DNA of 64,000 nt, from contig NZ_WBIS01000006.1 in assembly GCF_009749465.1 (NCBI RefSeq), forward strand, positions 101,450 to 165,449. Direction: 5' to 3'. Source of the DNA: Agromyces terreus (GTDB taxonomy: Bacteria; Actinomycetota; Actinomycetes; Actinomycetales; Microbacteriaceae). The notes beneath the pieces are model-generated. The model had not been told where the DNA came from. It did no database searches and worked only from the letters and a program-made list of their open reading frames with translations. The position numbers and the translations under genes are program-made. Positions 8,716 through 16,737 of the stretch are shown one piece after another (within the stretch, counting starts at the first letter, position 1; each line of letters begins with the position of its first letter).

Positions 8716-8985
8716 TTAGCGGCGCAGACCGAGACGCTCGATGAGCTTGCGGTAGCGGTTGATGTCGACATCGGCGAGGTAGCCGAGGAGACGACGGCGC
8801 TGACCGACCAGGAGGAGCAGGCCACGACGCGAGTGGTGGTCGTGCTTGTGCTCCTTCAGGTGCTCGGTGAGGTCCTTGATTCGCTTCGTGAGGAGCGCGA
8901 TCTGGACCTCGGGGGATCCGGTGTCACCGGGGTGGGTCGCGTACTCTTCGATGATCGCCTTCTTGACGTCTGCTTCAAGTGCCAT
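8716..8985 (-). CDS. rpsO: 30S ribosomal protein S15
   Basis: 89 residues, the standard S15 length, binding 16S rRNA in the central domain of the small subunit. [20 protein letters not shown] at the start, [15 protein letters not shown] in the middle, and [20 protein letters not shown] toward the end are textbook S15. The ATG at 8985 is chosen over an upstream in-frame ATG that would add seven residues foreign to the family. GGGG at about 8994-8998 serves as ribosome binding site. The gene is alone here, not beside truB or pnp as in many bacteria. Confidence 0.98.
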   Translation of the reverse strand: MALEADVKKAIIEEYATHPGDTGSPEVQIALLTKRIKDLTEHLKEHKHDHHSRRGLLLLVGQRRRLLGYLADVDINRYRKLIERLGLRR

Positions 8986-9076
8986 AGATGGGATCCCCTT
9001 TCTCATTCGTTGCGCGCTGCCCGGGGCGGATTGCCTGAGCTCTCTTGATGCGCGGCCGTTTCACGGCAACCTGAAG

Positions 9077-9082
9077 AGTCTA
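9077..9082 (-). promoter_or_regulatory. Candidate -10 box of rpsO
   Basis: TAGACT on the minus strand, about 92 nt upstream of the rpsO start, leaving a leader long enough for the S15 autoregulatory structure known in other bacteria. No good -35 is visible, so this is tentative. Confidence 0.35.
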
Positions 9083-9187
9083 CCAGAGCGGATGCCTCGC
9101 GGCCGCCGCCGCGTGAACCGACCTCTCGCGCCCGTGGGATACTTTCGCGACCGGGTCGCCGACCACGCCCCGGAGAGGAGCACCGAC

Positions 9188-10357
9188 GTGACCGAGACGC
9201 CGAACCGGCCCGAGGACGACCGACCCGCGGACGACCGGCTCGCGACGCCGTCGGGCGACGGCGCGGTGCCGCCGATCCCGACCCCCGCCGACCTCGGATT
9301 CACGGCGGCGCCGGTCGAGCCCGCCGCACCCGCGGCGACTCCGGTGCCGCCGTACGGACCGCCGCCGACCGAGTACGGGGCTCCGCCGGCCTACGGCGCG
9401 CCGCAGGCCTACGGGGCTCCGTCGACCTACCCGGCGCCCCAGGCCTACGCGGCACCGTCGGCCTACCCGGCGCCCCCGACCTACGGCGCACCGCCGGCCT
9501 ACGGCTCGCCCGCGGCATCCGCCCCCTCCCCTTCGGCGAGGAACCCGTTCGGGCTCACCGCCCTCATCACCGGCATCGTGGCGATCGTGCTGGCCGCGAT
9601 CCCGTTCGCGGCGTTCATCGCCTGGCTGCCGGCGATCGCGGCGGTGGCCTTCGGCATCGCCGCGCTCGTGACGAAGCGCTCGGCGAAGCGTGGCCAAGGG
9701 CTCACCGGACTCATCCTCGGCTCGATCGCCTTCGTGCTCTCGATCATCATGAGCGTCGTGTCGGTCTTCCTGGTGGCGGCGGTGTCGATCAACGCGGTGA
9801 ACGACTCGATCGAGTCGGGCTTCGACTCCGGCTACACCGGCGACGACACGGACGTCGAGGGCGATCCGTCGTACGAGGCCGACACGCAGATCGTCGGCGG
9901 ATCCGCAGCCGGCACGGCCGAGGATCCGTTCCCCATCGGCGAGACCGTCGAGATCGCACGCCTCGGCGAGCCGCTCTACTCGATCACCATCGTCGCGCCG
10001 AACCTCGACGCCGACGACCTCGTCGCCGCCGAGGCCGACGACAACGACTCCGCGCCCGACGGCTCCTCGTACGTGCTCGTCCCGGTGACGGTGACGTACC
10101 ACGACGACGCCCTGAGCCCCGGTTCGCCCGTGTCGGCCTGGGAGGACCTCTACCTCACGTTCGTCACGGCCGACGGCGAGGAGATCGAGGAGAACTACGG
10201 CGCGATCCCCGACGCGTTCTTCGACCTCCCCGACCTGCAGCCGGGCGAGAGCGGCACCGGCAACTACGCGTTCATCGTGCCCGACGACGCGATCGCCGAC
10301 GGCACCTGGCTCGTCTCGGTCGGCTGGGAGTTGGAGTACCACGTCGACGCGCGGTAG
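9188..10357 (+). CDS. DUF4190/DUF4352-type membrane protein with Pro-rich N-terminus
   Basis: 389 residues. The first 115 residues are a low-complexity tail with about ten Y-G-A-P/Y-P-A-P repeats (PPAYGAPQAYGAPSTYPAPQ), probably cytoplasmic. Two to three helices follow: FGLTALITGIVAIVLAAIPFA, a DUF4190-like hairpin with KRSAKRGQGLTGLILGS, and IAFVLSIIMSVVSVFLV. The C-terminal acidic outside domain (about 235-389) has a DUF4352-like beta fold with DGSSYVLVPVTVTY. The GTG start follows AGGAG (9176-9180) at proper distance; GATACT at 9138-9143 may be the -10. Role unknown, likely envelope. Confidence 0.8.
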   Translation: MTETPNRPEDDRPADDRLATPSGDGAVPPIPTPADLGFTAAPVEPAAPAATPVPPYGPPPTEYGAPPAYGAPQAYGAPSTYPAPQAYAAPSAYPAPPTYGAPPAYGSPAASAPSPSARNPFGLTALITGIVAIVLAAIPFAAFIAWLPAIAAVAFGIAALVTKRSAKRGQGLTGLILGSIAFVLSIIMSVVSVFLVAAVSINAVNDSIESGFDSGYTGDDTDVEGDPSYEADTQIVGGSAAGTAEDPFPIGETVEIARLGEPLYSITIVAPNLDADDLVAAEADDNDSAPDGSSYVLVPVTVTYHDDALSPGSPVSAWEDLYLTFVTADGEEIEENYGAIPDAFFDLPDLQPGESGTGNYAFIVPDDAIADGTWLVSVGWELEYHVDAR

Positions 10358-10437
10358 CGCCGAATTGGCGTTCGACCTGCGGTTTCTCGCTCCGACCGGC
10401 GTGTTCGAATGTCGGTGGGTCCTGTTTGGATGAAGAC

Positions 10438-11742
10438 ATGCCCGCCATCATCGACGCCCCGCCGCTCACGGCGCTGCAGTTCAGATTGGCGGCGATCTCG
10501 GCGTACGACGGCATGATCCGTCAGGCGCAGGCAGATCAGTACCGGCACGTCCAGCTCGCTCGCGAGGCCGCAGCCGAGGTCGAGGGCGTCACGGCCGCGA
10601 GCAGCGCCGCCGAACGCGATCTCGCGACCCGGTCGTTCGTCGCCGAGCTCGCGACGACCCTCGGTCGGCACGAGGCATCCGCGTCTCGTCTCGTCAGCGA
10701 GGCCGAGCGACTCACCGGGCCGCGCGCGGCGACGCTCGCGGCGCTCGAGTCGGGCGTTCTCGGGCTCACGCAGGTGCGGTCGGTGCTCGAACTCACGCAG
10801 GGCGTGCCCGCCGAGGTCGCCGACGCCGTCGAGCGGGTCGCCCTCGACGCGGCCGAGGCGGCGTCGGCCGACGGCACGGTCTCGACGAACGCCGACCTGC
10901 GCCGGCGCATGCGGCGGGTTCGCGAACGACTGCACCCCGAACCCCTGGTCGATCGCCGGGCACGTGCGGCCGTCGAACGACGCATCTGCCTCGAACCCGC
11001 GCACGACGGCATGGCCTGGCTCAGCCTGTACCTCGAGGCCGAGCGGGCGGTCGCGATCGAGCGTCGGCTCGAGGCGTTGGCGCATCGGGATCCGGCGGCG
11101 GGCGACCTCCGCACCCTCGCGCAGCGCGGGCTCGATGCTGCGGCCGAACTCCTGCTCGGCGAGGCCTCCGGCACGGCGTCCGGTGCGGTCACCGGCACCG
11201 CGTCCGGTGCGGTCACCGGCGTCGTCCAACCGCGCATCAACGTCACGGTGCCCGTGCTCACGCTGCTCGGTCTCGACGACGAACCCGCCGACCTCGAGGG
11301 GTACGGCCCGATCGACGCCGAAACCGCTCGGCGGTTGACCGCGCACGCCCCGTCGATGCGACGCATCCTCGTGCATCCAGAGTCGGGCGCGCTGCTCAGC
11401 TATGGTCGCGACACCTACCGAGCACCCGCCGACCTCGCCGGGTTCGTGCGTGTGCGCGACGGACGATGCCGCTTTCCGGGCTGCTCACGACGAGCCGACC
11501 GCGCCGATCTCGACCACACCGTCGCCTGGCACCGCGGCGGGCGAACGGATGCCTCGAACCTCGCCGCCCTGTGCCGACATCATCATCGGCTGAAACACGA
11601 GAGCGGTTGGCGCGTCGAACACGAGCCGGGCGGCGTGATGCGATGGCACTCCCCCGCAGGTCATGTGCTGCGCACGCTGCCCGAGCGGCCGTTCGACAGC
11701 ACCGCGTTCGCGAACACGCCAGAGCCTGCCCGCCTGTCGTGA
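10438..11742 (+). CDS. DUF222 (13E12-type) HNH endonuclease domain protein
   Basis: 434 residues. The N-terminal two thirds is the DUF222/13E12 helical domain common and multi-copy in Actinobacteria; the C-terminus is an HNH domain: CRFPGCSRRADRADLDHTVA near 345-365, followed by NLAALCRHHHRLKHESGW, with the zinc Cys and the catalytic His. Between the domains lies a duplicated octapeptide, GTASGAVT twice. Starts considered: ATG 10438 (chosen) or TTG 10426. Genes of this family often move or duplicate within genomes, but no transposon ends flank it. Biochemical role not established for the family. Confidence 0.9.
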   Translation: MPAIIDAPPLTALQFRLAAISAYDGMIRQAQADQYRHVQLAREAAAEVEGVTAASSAAERDLATRSFVAELATTLGRHEASASRLVSEAERLTGPRAATLAALESGVLGLTQVRSVLELTQGVPAEVADAVERVALDAAEAASADGTVSTNADLRRRMRRVRERLHPEPLVDRRARAAVERRICLEPAHDGMAWLSLYLEAERAVAIERRLEALAHRDPAAGDLRTLAQRGLDAAAELLLGEASGTASGAVTGTASGAVTGVVQPRINVTVPVLTLLGLDDEPADLEGYGPIDAETARRLTAHAPSMRRILVHPESGALLSYGRDTYRAPADLAGFVRVRDGRCRFPGCSRRADRADLDHTVAWHRGGRTDASNLAALCRHHHRLKHESGWRVEHEPGGVMRWHSPAGHVLRTLPERPFDSTAFANTPEPARLS

Positions 11743-11746
11743 ACAC

Positions 11747-11779
11747 GAGAACCCCCGGCGATCAGTGCCGGGGGTTCTC
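11747..11779. terminator. Hairpin terminator
   Basis: GAGAACCCCCGGC (11747-11759) pairs perfectly with GCCGGGGGTTCTC (11767-11779), loop of 7 nt, directly after the DUF222 gene stop and in the path of the convergent gene. Confidence 0.85.
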
Positions 11780-11781
11780 GG

Positions 11782-11813
11782 TGACGTGCCTCGGACGCAG
11801 CGGAGGCACGTCA
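11782..11813. terminator. Second hairpin in tandem
   Basis: TGACGTGCCTC (11782-11792) and GAGGCACGTCA (11803-11813) form an 11-bp perfect stem 2 bp from the previous hairpin and 3 bp from the stop of the leftward gene. The pair acts as tandem terminators for both strands. Confidence 0.7.
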
Positions 11814-11816
11814 GGC

Positions 11817-12305
11817 TCAGCGGGGGTACTTCGAGACGGTGGTGAACCCGGCCCCCGCAGCGGGCTTCTCCACGTAGCAGCCGGCGTCGTAGGCGGCATT
11901 CCACGCAGCCTTCATCTTGGCGGGCGAGTTGTACTCGATGAACGAGCGCACGCCCACGTACCGGCAGAGCTGGTTCCAGGTGATCGGTCCGACGATGCCG
12001 TCGGAGACGAGACCGAGGTAGCTCTGGAAACGCTTGACGTTGGTCTTCGTGTTCGCTCCGAAGCTGTTGTCGACGGCGAGCTGGTAGCCGCCGTACGACG
12101 AACCCCGGGAGGTCGCGAGTCCGTTGAGCATCGTCTGGATCTTTCCGACGCAGGTCGCGTAGCCGCCGGACGCGTACGTGTACGACGTACATCCGTGGCC
12201 GGTCGATCCGGCGGCGTTGGCCGCGGTCGCGGGAATGACGGCACCGAATCCGGCGATCGCGAGCGCGAGCGCTCCCGCAGCGAGCCGGCCCTTGAGTGAT
12301 TTCAC
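11817..12305 (-). CDS. Secreted peptidoglycan-binding-like protein
   Basis: 162 residues, exported. The signal peptide covers about 1-32 (MKSLKGRLAAGALALAIAGF, cleavage near ANA-AGS). The mature part has one domain resembling PG_binding_1: TCVGKIQTMLNGL, DNSFGANTKTNVKRFQSYLG and DGIVGPITWNQLC, the last being the hallmark D-G-I-V-G-P-x-T-W. Cys residues are probably paired in disulfides. The GTG start has GGAG about 10 nt upstream. It may bind cell wall; no catalytic domain is attached. A 480-bp non-coding stretch with twin operators lies upstream. Confidence 0.85.
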   Translation of the reverse strand: MKSLKGRLAAGALALAIAGFGAVIPATAANAAGSTGHGCTSYTYASGGYATCVGKIQTMLNGLATSRGSSYGGYQLAVDNSFGANTKTNVKRFQSYLGLVSDGIVGPITWNQLCRYVGVRSFIEYNSPAKMKAAWNAAYDAGCYVEKPAAGAGFTTVSKYPR

Positions 12306-12787
12306 CTGGTGGTTCTCCGATCAGGTCGTGGAGTCGTGCATGGCGTGCACGCGGTCAACCATAGGAGCGGAGAATCGCCTCCGGAATCGGCAGGACTCCC
12401 CATTGACCGAGCGTCGCCTTCAGCGCCCGAGCGAGGCGACCGGACGGGGTCCTGGAGCGGGGGGACTTCCAGGCCCGCGCCGCCCGGTCGCGCGCTGCCG
12501 AAACCCGTGGGGGGCCGGGAATCGGCGACGCGGGGTCATCCACGACGATGACGGGACCGCAGCACGCCCGATAGGGACGGACGCCGGGGCGTTCCCTTCG
12601 GTTCCGACCGCGTCGACTCCCGGAACCCGGGCGGTTCAACGGGAATGCACGGTTCGCAACCTCGTGATTCCACCGTACGACGGCTCGCCCGGGAATGCGA
12701 GACGTCTGTGGTCTGACCACAAGGGAGCGCCGAATTCTCGCCGGAACCTGTGGTCTGACCACAAAGCGCGCATCGGCGCGGGCACCG
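12306..12787. other. 482-bp intergenic region without a convincing gene
   Basis: Both strands were read. A leftward open frame at 12355-12762 exists but has no ribosome site, an odd Arg/Pro composition and no recognisable domain, so it is left out. The region holds the twin 17-bp repeats at 12706-12764 and a TACGGT box at 12672-12677 on the minus strand, pointing toward the peptidoglycan-binding gene with a leader of over 350 nt. Confidence 0.5.
12706..12764. repeat. Twin 17-bp repeats with GntR/FadR-type palindromes
   Basis: CTGTGGTCTGACCACAA occurs identically at 12706-12722 and 12748-12764, 42 bp apart (four helical turns). Each contains the palindrome TGTGGTC-T-GACCACA, which fits the TNGTNNNACNA consensus described for the FadR subfamily of GntR regulators. 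Operator function is inferred. Confidence 0.55.
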
Positions 12788-13660
12788 CTACGGCGCGAGC
12801 AGGAAGATCGGCGGCCACCCGGTGTGCGCGTACACGATCACCGCGAACACGACCGCGTCGAAGAGCATGTGCACGGTGAACACGTAGCCGAGCGACTTCG
12901 TGAGCTTGAACGTGTACCCCTGGATCAGCGCGAACGGGATCGTGAGCAGCGGCCCCCACGACTGGTAGCCGAGCTCCCACAGGAACGACACGAACACGAT
13001 CGTCTGCAGCAGGTTCGCCTGCCAGGTCGGGAAGTGCCGGCGCAGCAGCACGAACACCGTGCAGATGAAGAACAGCTCATCCCACGTGCCCACGGCGATG
13101 ACGCCGACGAGCAGCCGCCCGATCTCGTCGGGCTCGGTGACCGTCGGCCAGTTCTGATACACGCCCGACGTGATGAAGTAGAACGGCAGGATGAGCCAGC
13201 CGGCGAGCGTCACGAAGATCAGGTAGAGCCACTGCGTGCGGTTCCACCGCCGGCCCGTGCGCCACGGGAACCGGATGGTGCGTTCGCGGTACACGAACCG
13301 CGAGATGAGGAACGGCACGAGCACCGCGAGCCCGAGCACCACGGCGAACCGCACCATGCCCGCGTCGCTGAGGTCGGCCTTCATCGAGGCCGTCGAGATG
13401 ACGACCTGCCCGACGGCGATGAGCGCGAGGTCGGCGAGCAGGCGCTCGGTGCGGCCGGAGCGATCGCAGAGCCACGCGGCCAGCAGGCCCGCGGCGAGCA
13501 TCGCGTAGCCCGCGATCGGCAGCAGGAACCCGAACAGGAGCACGGCGGCGCCGCAGACGAGCACCGCGGGGATCAGGGCGATCGGATGCGTCCGCAGAGC
13601 GGGGGCGTCGGATGCCGCGGCACGGCCGGGCGGCCCCGGATCCTCGTTCGTGCGCGGCAT
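12788..13660 (-). CDS. CPBP-like intramembrane protein
   Basis: 290 residues with about eight predicted helices. The C-terminal half matches the CPBP (Abi/Rce1-type glutamic protease) layout: WDELFFICTVFVLLRR near 195-210 in the place of the EExxxR motif, FVSFLWELGYQSWG near 225, and HMLFDAVVF near 263 with the conserved His. The first Glu of EExxxR is Asp here, so proteolysis is less certain. The N-terminal 30 residues are hydrophilic. The ATG lies next to the stop of nothing else; 8 bp separate it from the HAD gene stop, so the two may be co-transcribed. Confidence 0.72.
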   Translation of the reverse strand: MPRTNEDPGPPGRAAASDAPALRTHPIALIPAVLVCGAAVLLFGFLLPIAGYAMLAAGLLAAWLCDRSGRTERLLADLALIAVGQVVISTASMKADLSDAGMVRFAVVLGLAVLVPFLISRFVYRERTIRFPWRTGRRWNRTQWLYLIFVTLAGWLILPFYFITSGVYQNWPTVTEPDEIGRLLVGVIAVGTWDELFFICTVFVLLRRHFPTWQANLLQTIVFVSFLWELGYQSWGPLLTIPFALIQGYTFKLTKSLGYVFTVHMLFDAVVFAVIVYAHTGWPPIFLLAP

Positions 13661-13668
13661 CCGCCGAC

Positions 13669-14571
13669 CTACTCGTCGTCGCCGAGATCGCCGCGACGCG
13701 ACGCCTCGACCCAGCGCGAGAGGAACACCGCACCCGCGTGATCGTGGATCAGGTCGCCCGCGGTGAGCACGGGGTACCCCGTGTCGGGCACGCCGTCGGC
13801 GGGCCGCACGTCGACGTGCCGCACCGCTTCGCCGCGCGCGTGCAGCCAGTCGGCCATGTGGTAGTCGCCCCGCGAATCGCCCATGGTGCGCCAGTGCTGC
13901 GGGCGGATGCCGCGGGCCCCGAGCAGTTCGACGGCCCGCGCCGCGCCGAGGTCTTTACCGAGGCGTACCGACTCGACGTCGGTCGAGATGATCGTGGGGT
14001 CGATGCGCCAGTGCACGCGCCCCGCGGCATCCGGTCGCTCGGCGCCCTCGCGCACCGTGCCGTACCCGAGGGCGGCGAGCGTCTCGCGGGCGTGCTCGTC
14101 GAACCGCGGCTGCGCCTCGAGGTAGTCGGCGGATGCCACGTGCACATGCTGCTCGACCGAGACCATCGCCCGCTTCGTCTCGTCGAAGAACCCGAACTCG
14201 TCGAAGTACTCGCCGACGTACGCGCGCATGGCGTCGGAGAACTCGGCCGGCATCGCGAGCGCGTCGTCGACGTGCACCTCGCCGAGGCCGTTCACGTCGA
14301 TCTCGGCCCAGACCGCGCCCTTCTCGCAGATCGCCCAGACCGGGGCGCCGGGCTCGAGCCCCGCGGCGACGAGCGGCGGAACGACCTGCTCGGCGATGAA
14401 CGCGTCGGAGCGCCCCGTGTTGAAGACCACGGGGTTGCCCGCGTTCGCGAGGGCCGCGAGATCGCGGGCGATCGACGGGATCGAGATCGAGCGGGTCAGC
14501 GGGCTCGCGATGGGCCCGTCGACGTCGAGCAGGAGACCGAGCAGCGGTGCGGCGTTCGGGGACGAGGTCAC
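13669..14571 (-). CDS. HAD-family hydrolase
   Basis: 300 residues, cytosolic. HAD motif I is LLLDVDGPI near 13-21 (nucleophile Asp, then Asp two residues on), motif II is VVFNTGRSDAF near 48-58 (Thr), motif III Lys probably in LGKDLGAARA near 205, and motif IV TMGDSRGDYHMADWL near 230 with the acidic pair for magnesium. A large cap domain between motifs II and III places it near the Cof/SPP type of sugar-phosphate phosphatases. The GTG start follows TAGGCT (14578-14583) by 6 nt. Substrate unknown. Confidence 0.85.
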   Translation of the reverse strand: MTSSPNAAPLLGLLLDVDGPIASPLTRSISIPSIARDLAALANAGNPVVFNTGRSDAFIAEQVVPPLVAAGLEPGAPVWAICEKGAVWAEIDVNGLGEVHVDDALAMPAEFSDAMRAYVGEYFDEFGFFDETKRAMVSVEQHVHVASADYLEAQPRFDEHARETLAALGYGTVREGAERPDAAGRVHWRIDPTIISTDVESVRLGKDLGAARAVELLGARGIRPQHWRTMGDSRGDYHMADWLHARGEAVRHVDVRPADGVPDTGYPVLTAGDLIHDHAGAVFLSRWVEASRRGDLGDDE

Positions 14572-14645
14572 CGTCCCAGCCTATTCGCCCCCGCGTGCCG
14601 CGCGCCGCGCCGCCCGATGTCACCGGCAGGTGCCAGCATCGACGC

Positions 14646-15695
14646 ATGCAGACGATCGTTCCGCCCTACCTGCTCGACCGCATCGCCGAGGCCGCCGACC
14701 CGCGGTTCCCGCTCGCCGCCGACGCCGCACGGCGTGCGCTCCTGCGCGAGCCGCCCGCGCGGGTGGGTCCGCTCATCCTGCCCGACGAGCCCGACCAGCC
14801 GAGCGCGCTGCCCGACGCCCCGTCGACGCCCGACCGGCGCATCTCCGACGCCCAGGGCCGGGAGACCCTTCCGGGGCGTCTCGTGCGCCGCGAGGGCGAA
14901 CGAGACACCGGCGACGAGGCCGTCGACGACGCCTACGACGGCCTCGGCGACACGCATCGCCTGTTCGACCGCGTGTTCGGGCGCGACTCGATCGACGGCG
15001 CCGGCATGCCGCTCGAGGCCACGGTGCACTTCGGTCGGGCCTACGACAACGCCTTCTGGGACGGCGAGCGCATGGTGTTCGGCGACGGCGACGGCGAGGT
15101 GTTCCGGGGCTTCACCGACTCGCTGAGCGTCATCGGCCACGAGCTCGCCCACGGCGTCACCGAGCACACCGCGCGCCTGCGCTACCAGGGCCAGTCGGGG
15201 GCGCTCAACGAGCACGTCTCCGACGCGTTCGGCGCGCTCGTCGAGCAGTACGCCCTCGGTCAAGACGCCACGGCCGCGAGCTGGCTCATCGGCGAGGGCA
15301 TCTTCACCGACGAGGTGCAGGGCCGCGCCCTCCGCTCGATGCTCGAGCCCGGCACCGCCTACGACGACGACGTGCTCGGGCGCGATCCGCAGCCCGCGCA
15401 CATGCGCGACTACATCGAGACCGACCAGGACAACGGCGGCGTGCACCTGAACTCCGGCATCCCGAACCGGGCGTTCGCGCTCGCAGCGCGGCAGATCGAC
15501 GGCTTCGCATGGGAGAGCGTGGGGCGCGTCTGGTACGACACGCTCACCTCCGGAAACCTCGACGAGAACGCGACCTTCGAGCAGTTCGCCGCCGAGACCG
15601 TGCGGCAGGCCGAACACCGCTTCGGCGCGGGTTCCGGCGAGGCCGCCGCGATCCGAGAGGGCTGGCAGCAGGTGGGGGTGCCGACGGCGGAGTAG
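14646..15695 (+). CDS. Protealysin-like M4 metalloprotease
   Basis: 349 residues. Zinc ligands are H165 and H169 in HELAH and E189 in ALNEHVSD; HELAHGVTEH is the thermolysin signature, and DNGGVHLNSGIPNRAF carries the transition-state His. There is no signal peptide; the N-terminus IVPPYLLDRIA is the short PPL-containing propeptide of protealysin-type precursors, which mature by self-cleavage. The next gene encodes an emfourin-type inhibitor, the usual partner. The ATG follows CAGCAT by 6 nt, a weak leaderless box. In Serratia such enzymes act on host or intracellular proteins; the target here is unknown. Confidence 0.93.
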   Translation: MQTIVPPYLLDRIAEAADPRFPLAADAARRALLREPPARVGPLILPDEPDQPSALPDAPSTPDRRISDAQGRETLPGRLVRREGERDTGDEAVDDAYDGLGDTHRLFDRVFGRDSIDGAGMPLEATVHFGRAYDNAFWDGERMVFGDGDGEVFRGFTDSLSVIGHELAHGVTEHTARLRYQGQSGALNEHVSDAFGALVEQYALGQDATAASWLIGEGIFTDEVQGRALRSMLEPGTAYDDDVLGRDPQPAHMRDYIETDQDNGGVHLNSGIPNRAFALAARQIDGFAWESVGRVWYDTLTSGNLDENATFEQFAAETVRQAEHRFGAGSGEAAAIREGWQQVGVPTAE

Positions 15696-15705
15696 CCTTC
15701 GCTGC

Positions 15706-16095
15706 ATGGACGTCTTCGTCTCCCGAAGCGGCGGCCTCGCCGGCCTCCGCCTGACCTGGCATGTGCGCGTCGACGAGCAACCCGACGCCGACGACTGGTT
15801 CCTGCTCATCGAGCAGATCCCCTGGAACGAGATGCCGCCCGAACCGGCCGAGCCCGACCGCTTCACGTGGGACATCCGGTGCGAGGCGCCGCAGACCGAC
15901 GGCGCGACGCACCCCGACGGCGCGACGCAGGCCGCGGGCGCGACGCAGGCCGCGGCACCGGCTCCCCCAGCCGCCGAGGTCCAGGAGGCGACGCTCGCCG
16001 AACGTCAGCTCACCGGGCCGTGGCGGCGCCTCGTCGATCGGGTGCAGGAGACGGCGGAGCCGCAGCGCGCCGCCCCCGGGTCGGGCCGCACCTGA
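15706..16095 (+). CDS. Emfourin-type inhibitor of the M4 protease
   Basis: 129 residues, cytosolic. The N-terminal half (MDVFVSRSGGLAGLRLTWHV, then WFLLIEQIPW) matches the emfourin fold, a small slow-binding inhibitor encoded next to protealysin-like proteases. The C-terminal half is an Ala/Pro/Thr-rich linker with DGATHPDGATQAAGATQAA repeats followed by a charged helix, longer than the Serratia protein. It starts 10 bp after the protease stop. TAGCCT (15693-15698) overlaps that stop codon and lies 7 nt before the ATG, so the inhibitor may also be made from its own leaderless promoter. Confidence 0.8.
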   Translation: MDVFVSRSGGLAGLRLTWHVRVDEQPDADDWFLLIEQIPWNEMPPEPAEPDRFTWDIRCEAPQTDGATHPDGATQAAGATQAAAPAPPAAEVQEATLAERQLTGPWRRLVDRVQETAEPQRAAPGSGRT

Positions 16096-16121
16096 CCGAC
16101 CTGTCGATGCGTCGAGCACGA

Positions 16122-16153
16122 CGAAGGCCGCCGGCTCTCGCCGACGGCCTTCG
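16122..16153. terminator. Hairpin terminator between inhibitor and FKBP
   Basis: CGAAGGCCG(c)CGGC pairs with GCCG(a)CGGCCTTCG around a TCTC loop, one mismatch in the stem. It separates the convergent inhibitor and FKBP genes. Confidence 0.75.
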
Positions 16154-16179
16154 CTTCGTGCGCGGGTGTGCCGCCCGGC

Positions 16180-16551
16180 TCAGCTGACGCCGAGCAGGTC
16201 GATCACGAAGATCAGGGTCTGACCCGAGAGGCGGTGTCCGCCGCCGGCGGGGCCGTAGGCCTTGTGCGGGGGCACGATGAGCTTGCGACGACCGCCCACC
16301 TTCATGCCGGGAATGCCCTCCTGCCAGCCGGCGATGAGCGCCTGCAGCGGGAAGTTGATGGACTGGTTGCGGCTCCACGAGGAATCGAACTCGTCGCCGG
16401 TGTCGTACTCGACGCCGAGGTAGTGCACATCGACCGTGGAGCCGGGCTGCGCCTCGGCGCCGTCGCCCACGACGATGTCCTCGATCACGAGATCTGCGGG
16501 GGCGGGGCCCTCGGGCGCGTCGACTTCGGGCTTGCTGTTCGTGTCAGTCAT
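16180..16551 (-). CDS. FKBP-type peptidyl-prolyl isomerase
   Basis: 123-residue cytosolic prolyl isomerase. The single FKBP domain has VDVHYLGVEYDTGDEFDSSW, FPLQALIAGWQEGIPGMKVG and RRKLIVPPHKAYGP, covering the hydrophobic pocket residues, then LIFVIDLLGV as last strand. The GGG insert in AYGPAGGGHRLSG is short. No signal peptide, so it acts in the cytoplasm. ATG 16551 is preferred; an ATG at 16560 would add three residues. TTGGAT at 16559-16564 may be its -10. Confidence 0.93.
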   Translation of the reverse strand: MTDTNSKPEVDAPEGPAPADLVIEDIVVGDGAEAQPGSTVDVHYLGVEYDTGDEFDSSWSRNQSINFPLQALIAGWQEGIPGMKVGGRRKLIVPPHKAYGPAGGGHRLSGQTLIFVIDLLGVS

Positions 16552-16639
16552 GGTGTCCATCCAACCCGACGGGGATGTCGCGGACAACCGTCCACCGCCC
16601 TCTTGCGCTGACCGCGAACATGACGCACGCTGGTCTCCT

Positions 16640-16700
16640 AAGAAACTCGTCGTCCCGCAGAGTCGTCGGCATTGCCACACCGCAGGGCGGCGAGTTTCTT
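16640..16700. other. Long inverted repeat, possible terminator or RNA structure
   Basis: AAGAAACTCG (16640-16649) and CGAGTTTCTT (16691-16700) are perfect complements, and the stem can extend inward to 16655/16685 with two G-U pairs. It lies downstream of the DUF779 gene on the minus strand and upstream of FKBP. It is much more A/T-rich than other hairpins here. Confidence 0.4.
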
Positions 16701-16737
16701 TGCGTCCGGGCGGCTCTCCGCGGCGTCCTGCAACTGC

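Noticed and set aside
8716..9006. Longer S15 starting at an upstream ATG (96 residues)
   Set aside because: S15 proteins begin at MALE or close to it; the extra seven residues come from the ribosome-binding region.
12355..12762. Leftward 135-codon frame in the intergenic gap
   Set aside because: No ribosome site or TANNNT box, atypical composition, and its N-terminus is just the translated twin repeats.
12706..12764. Twin 17-bp repeats as a small CRISPR array
   Set aside because: Only two copies, short palindromic units, a 25-bp gap and no cas genes in 64 kb.
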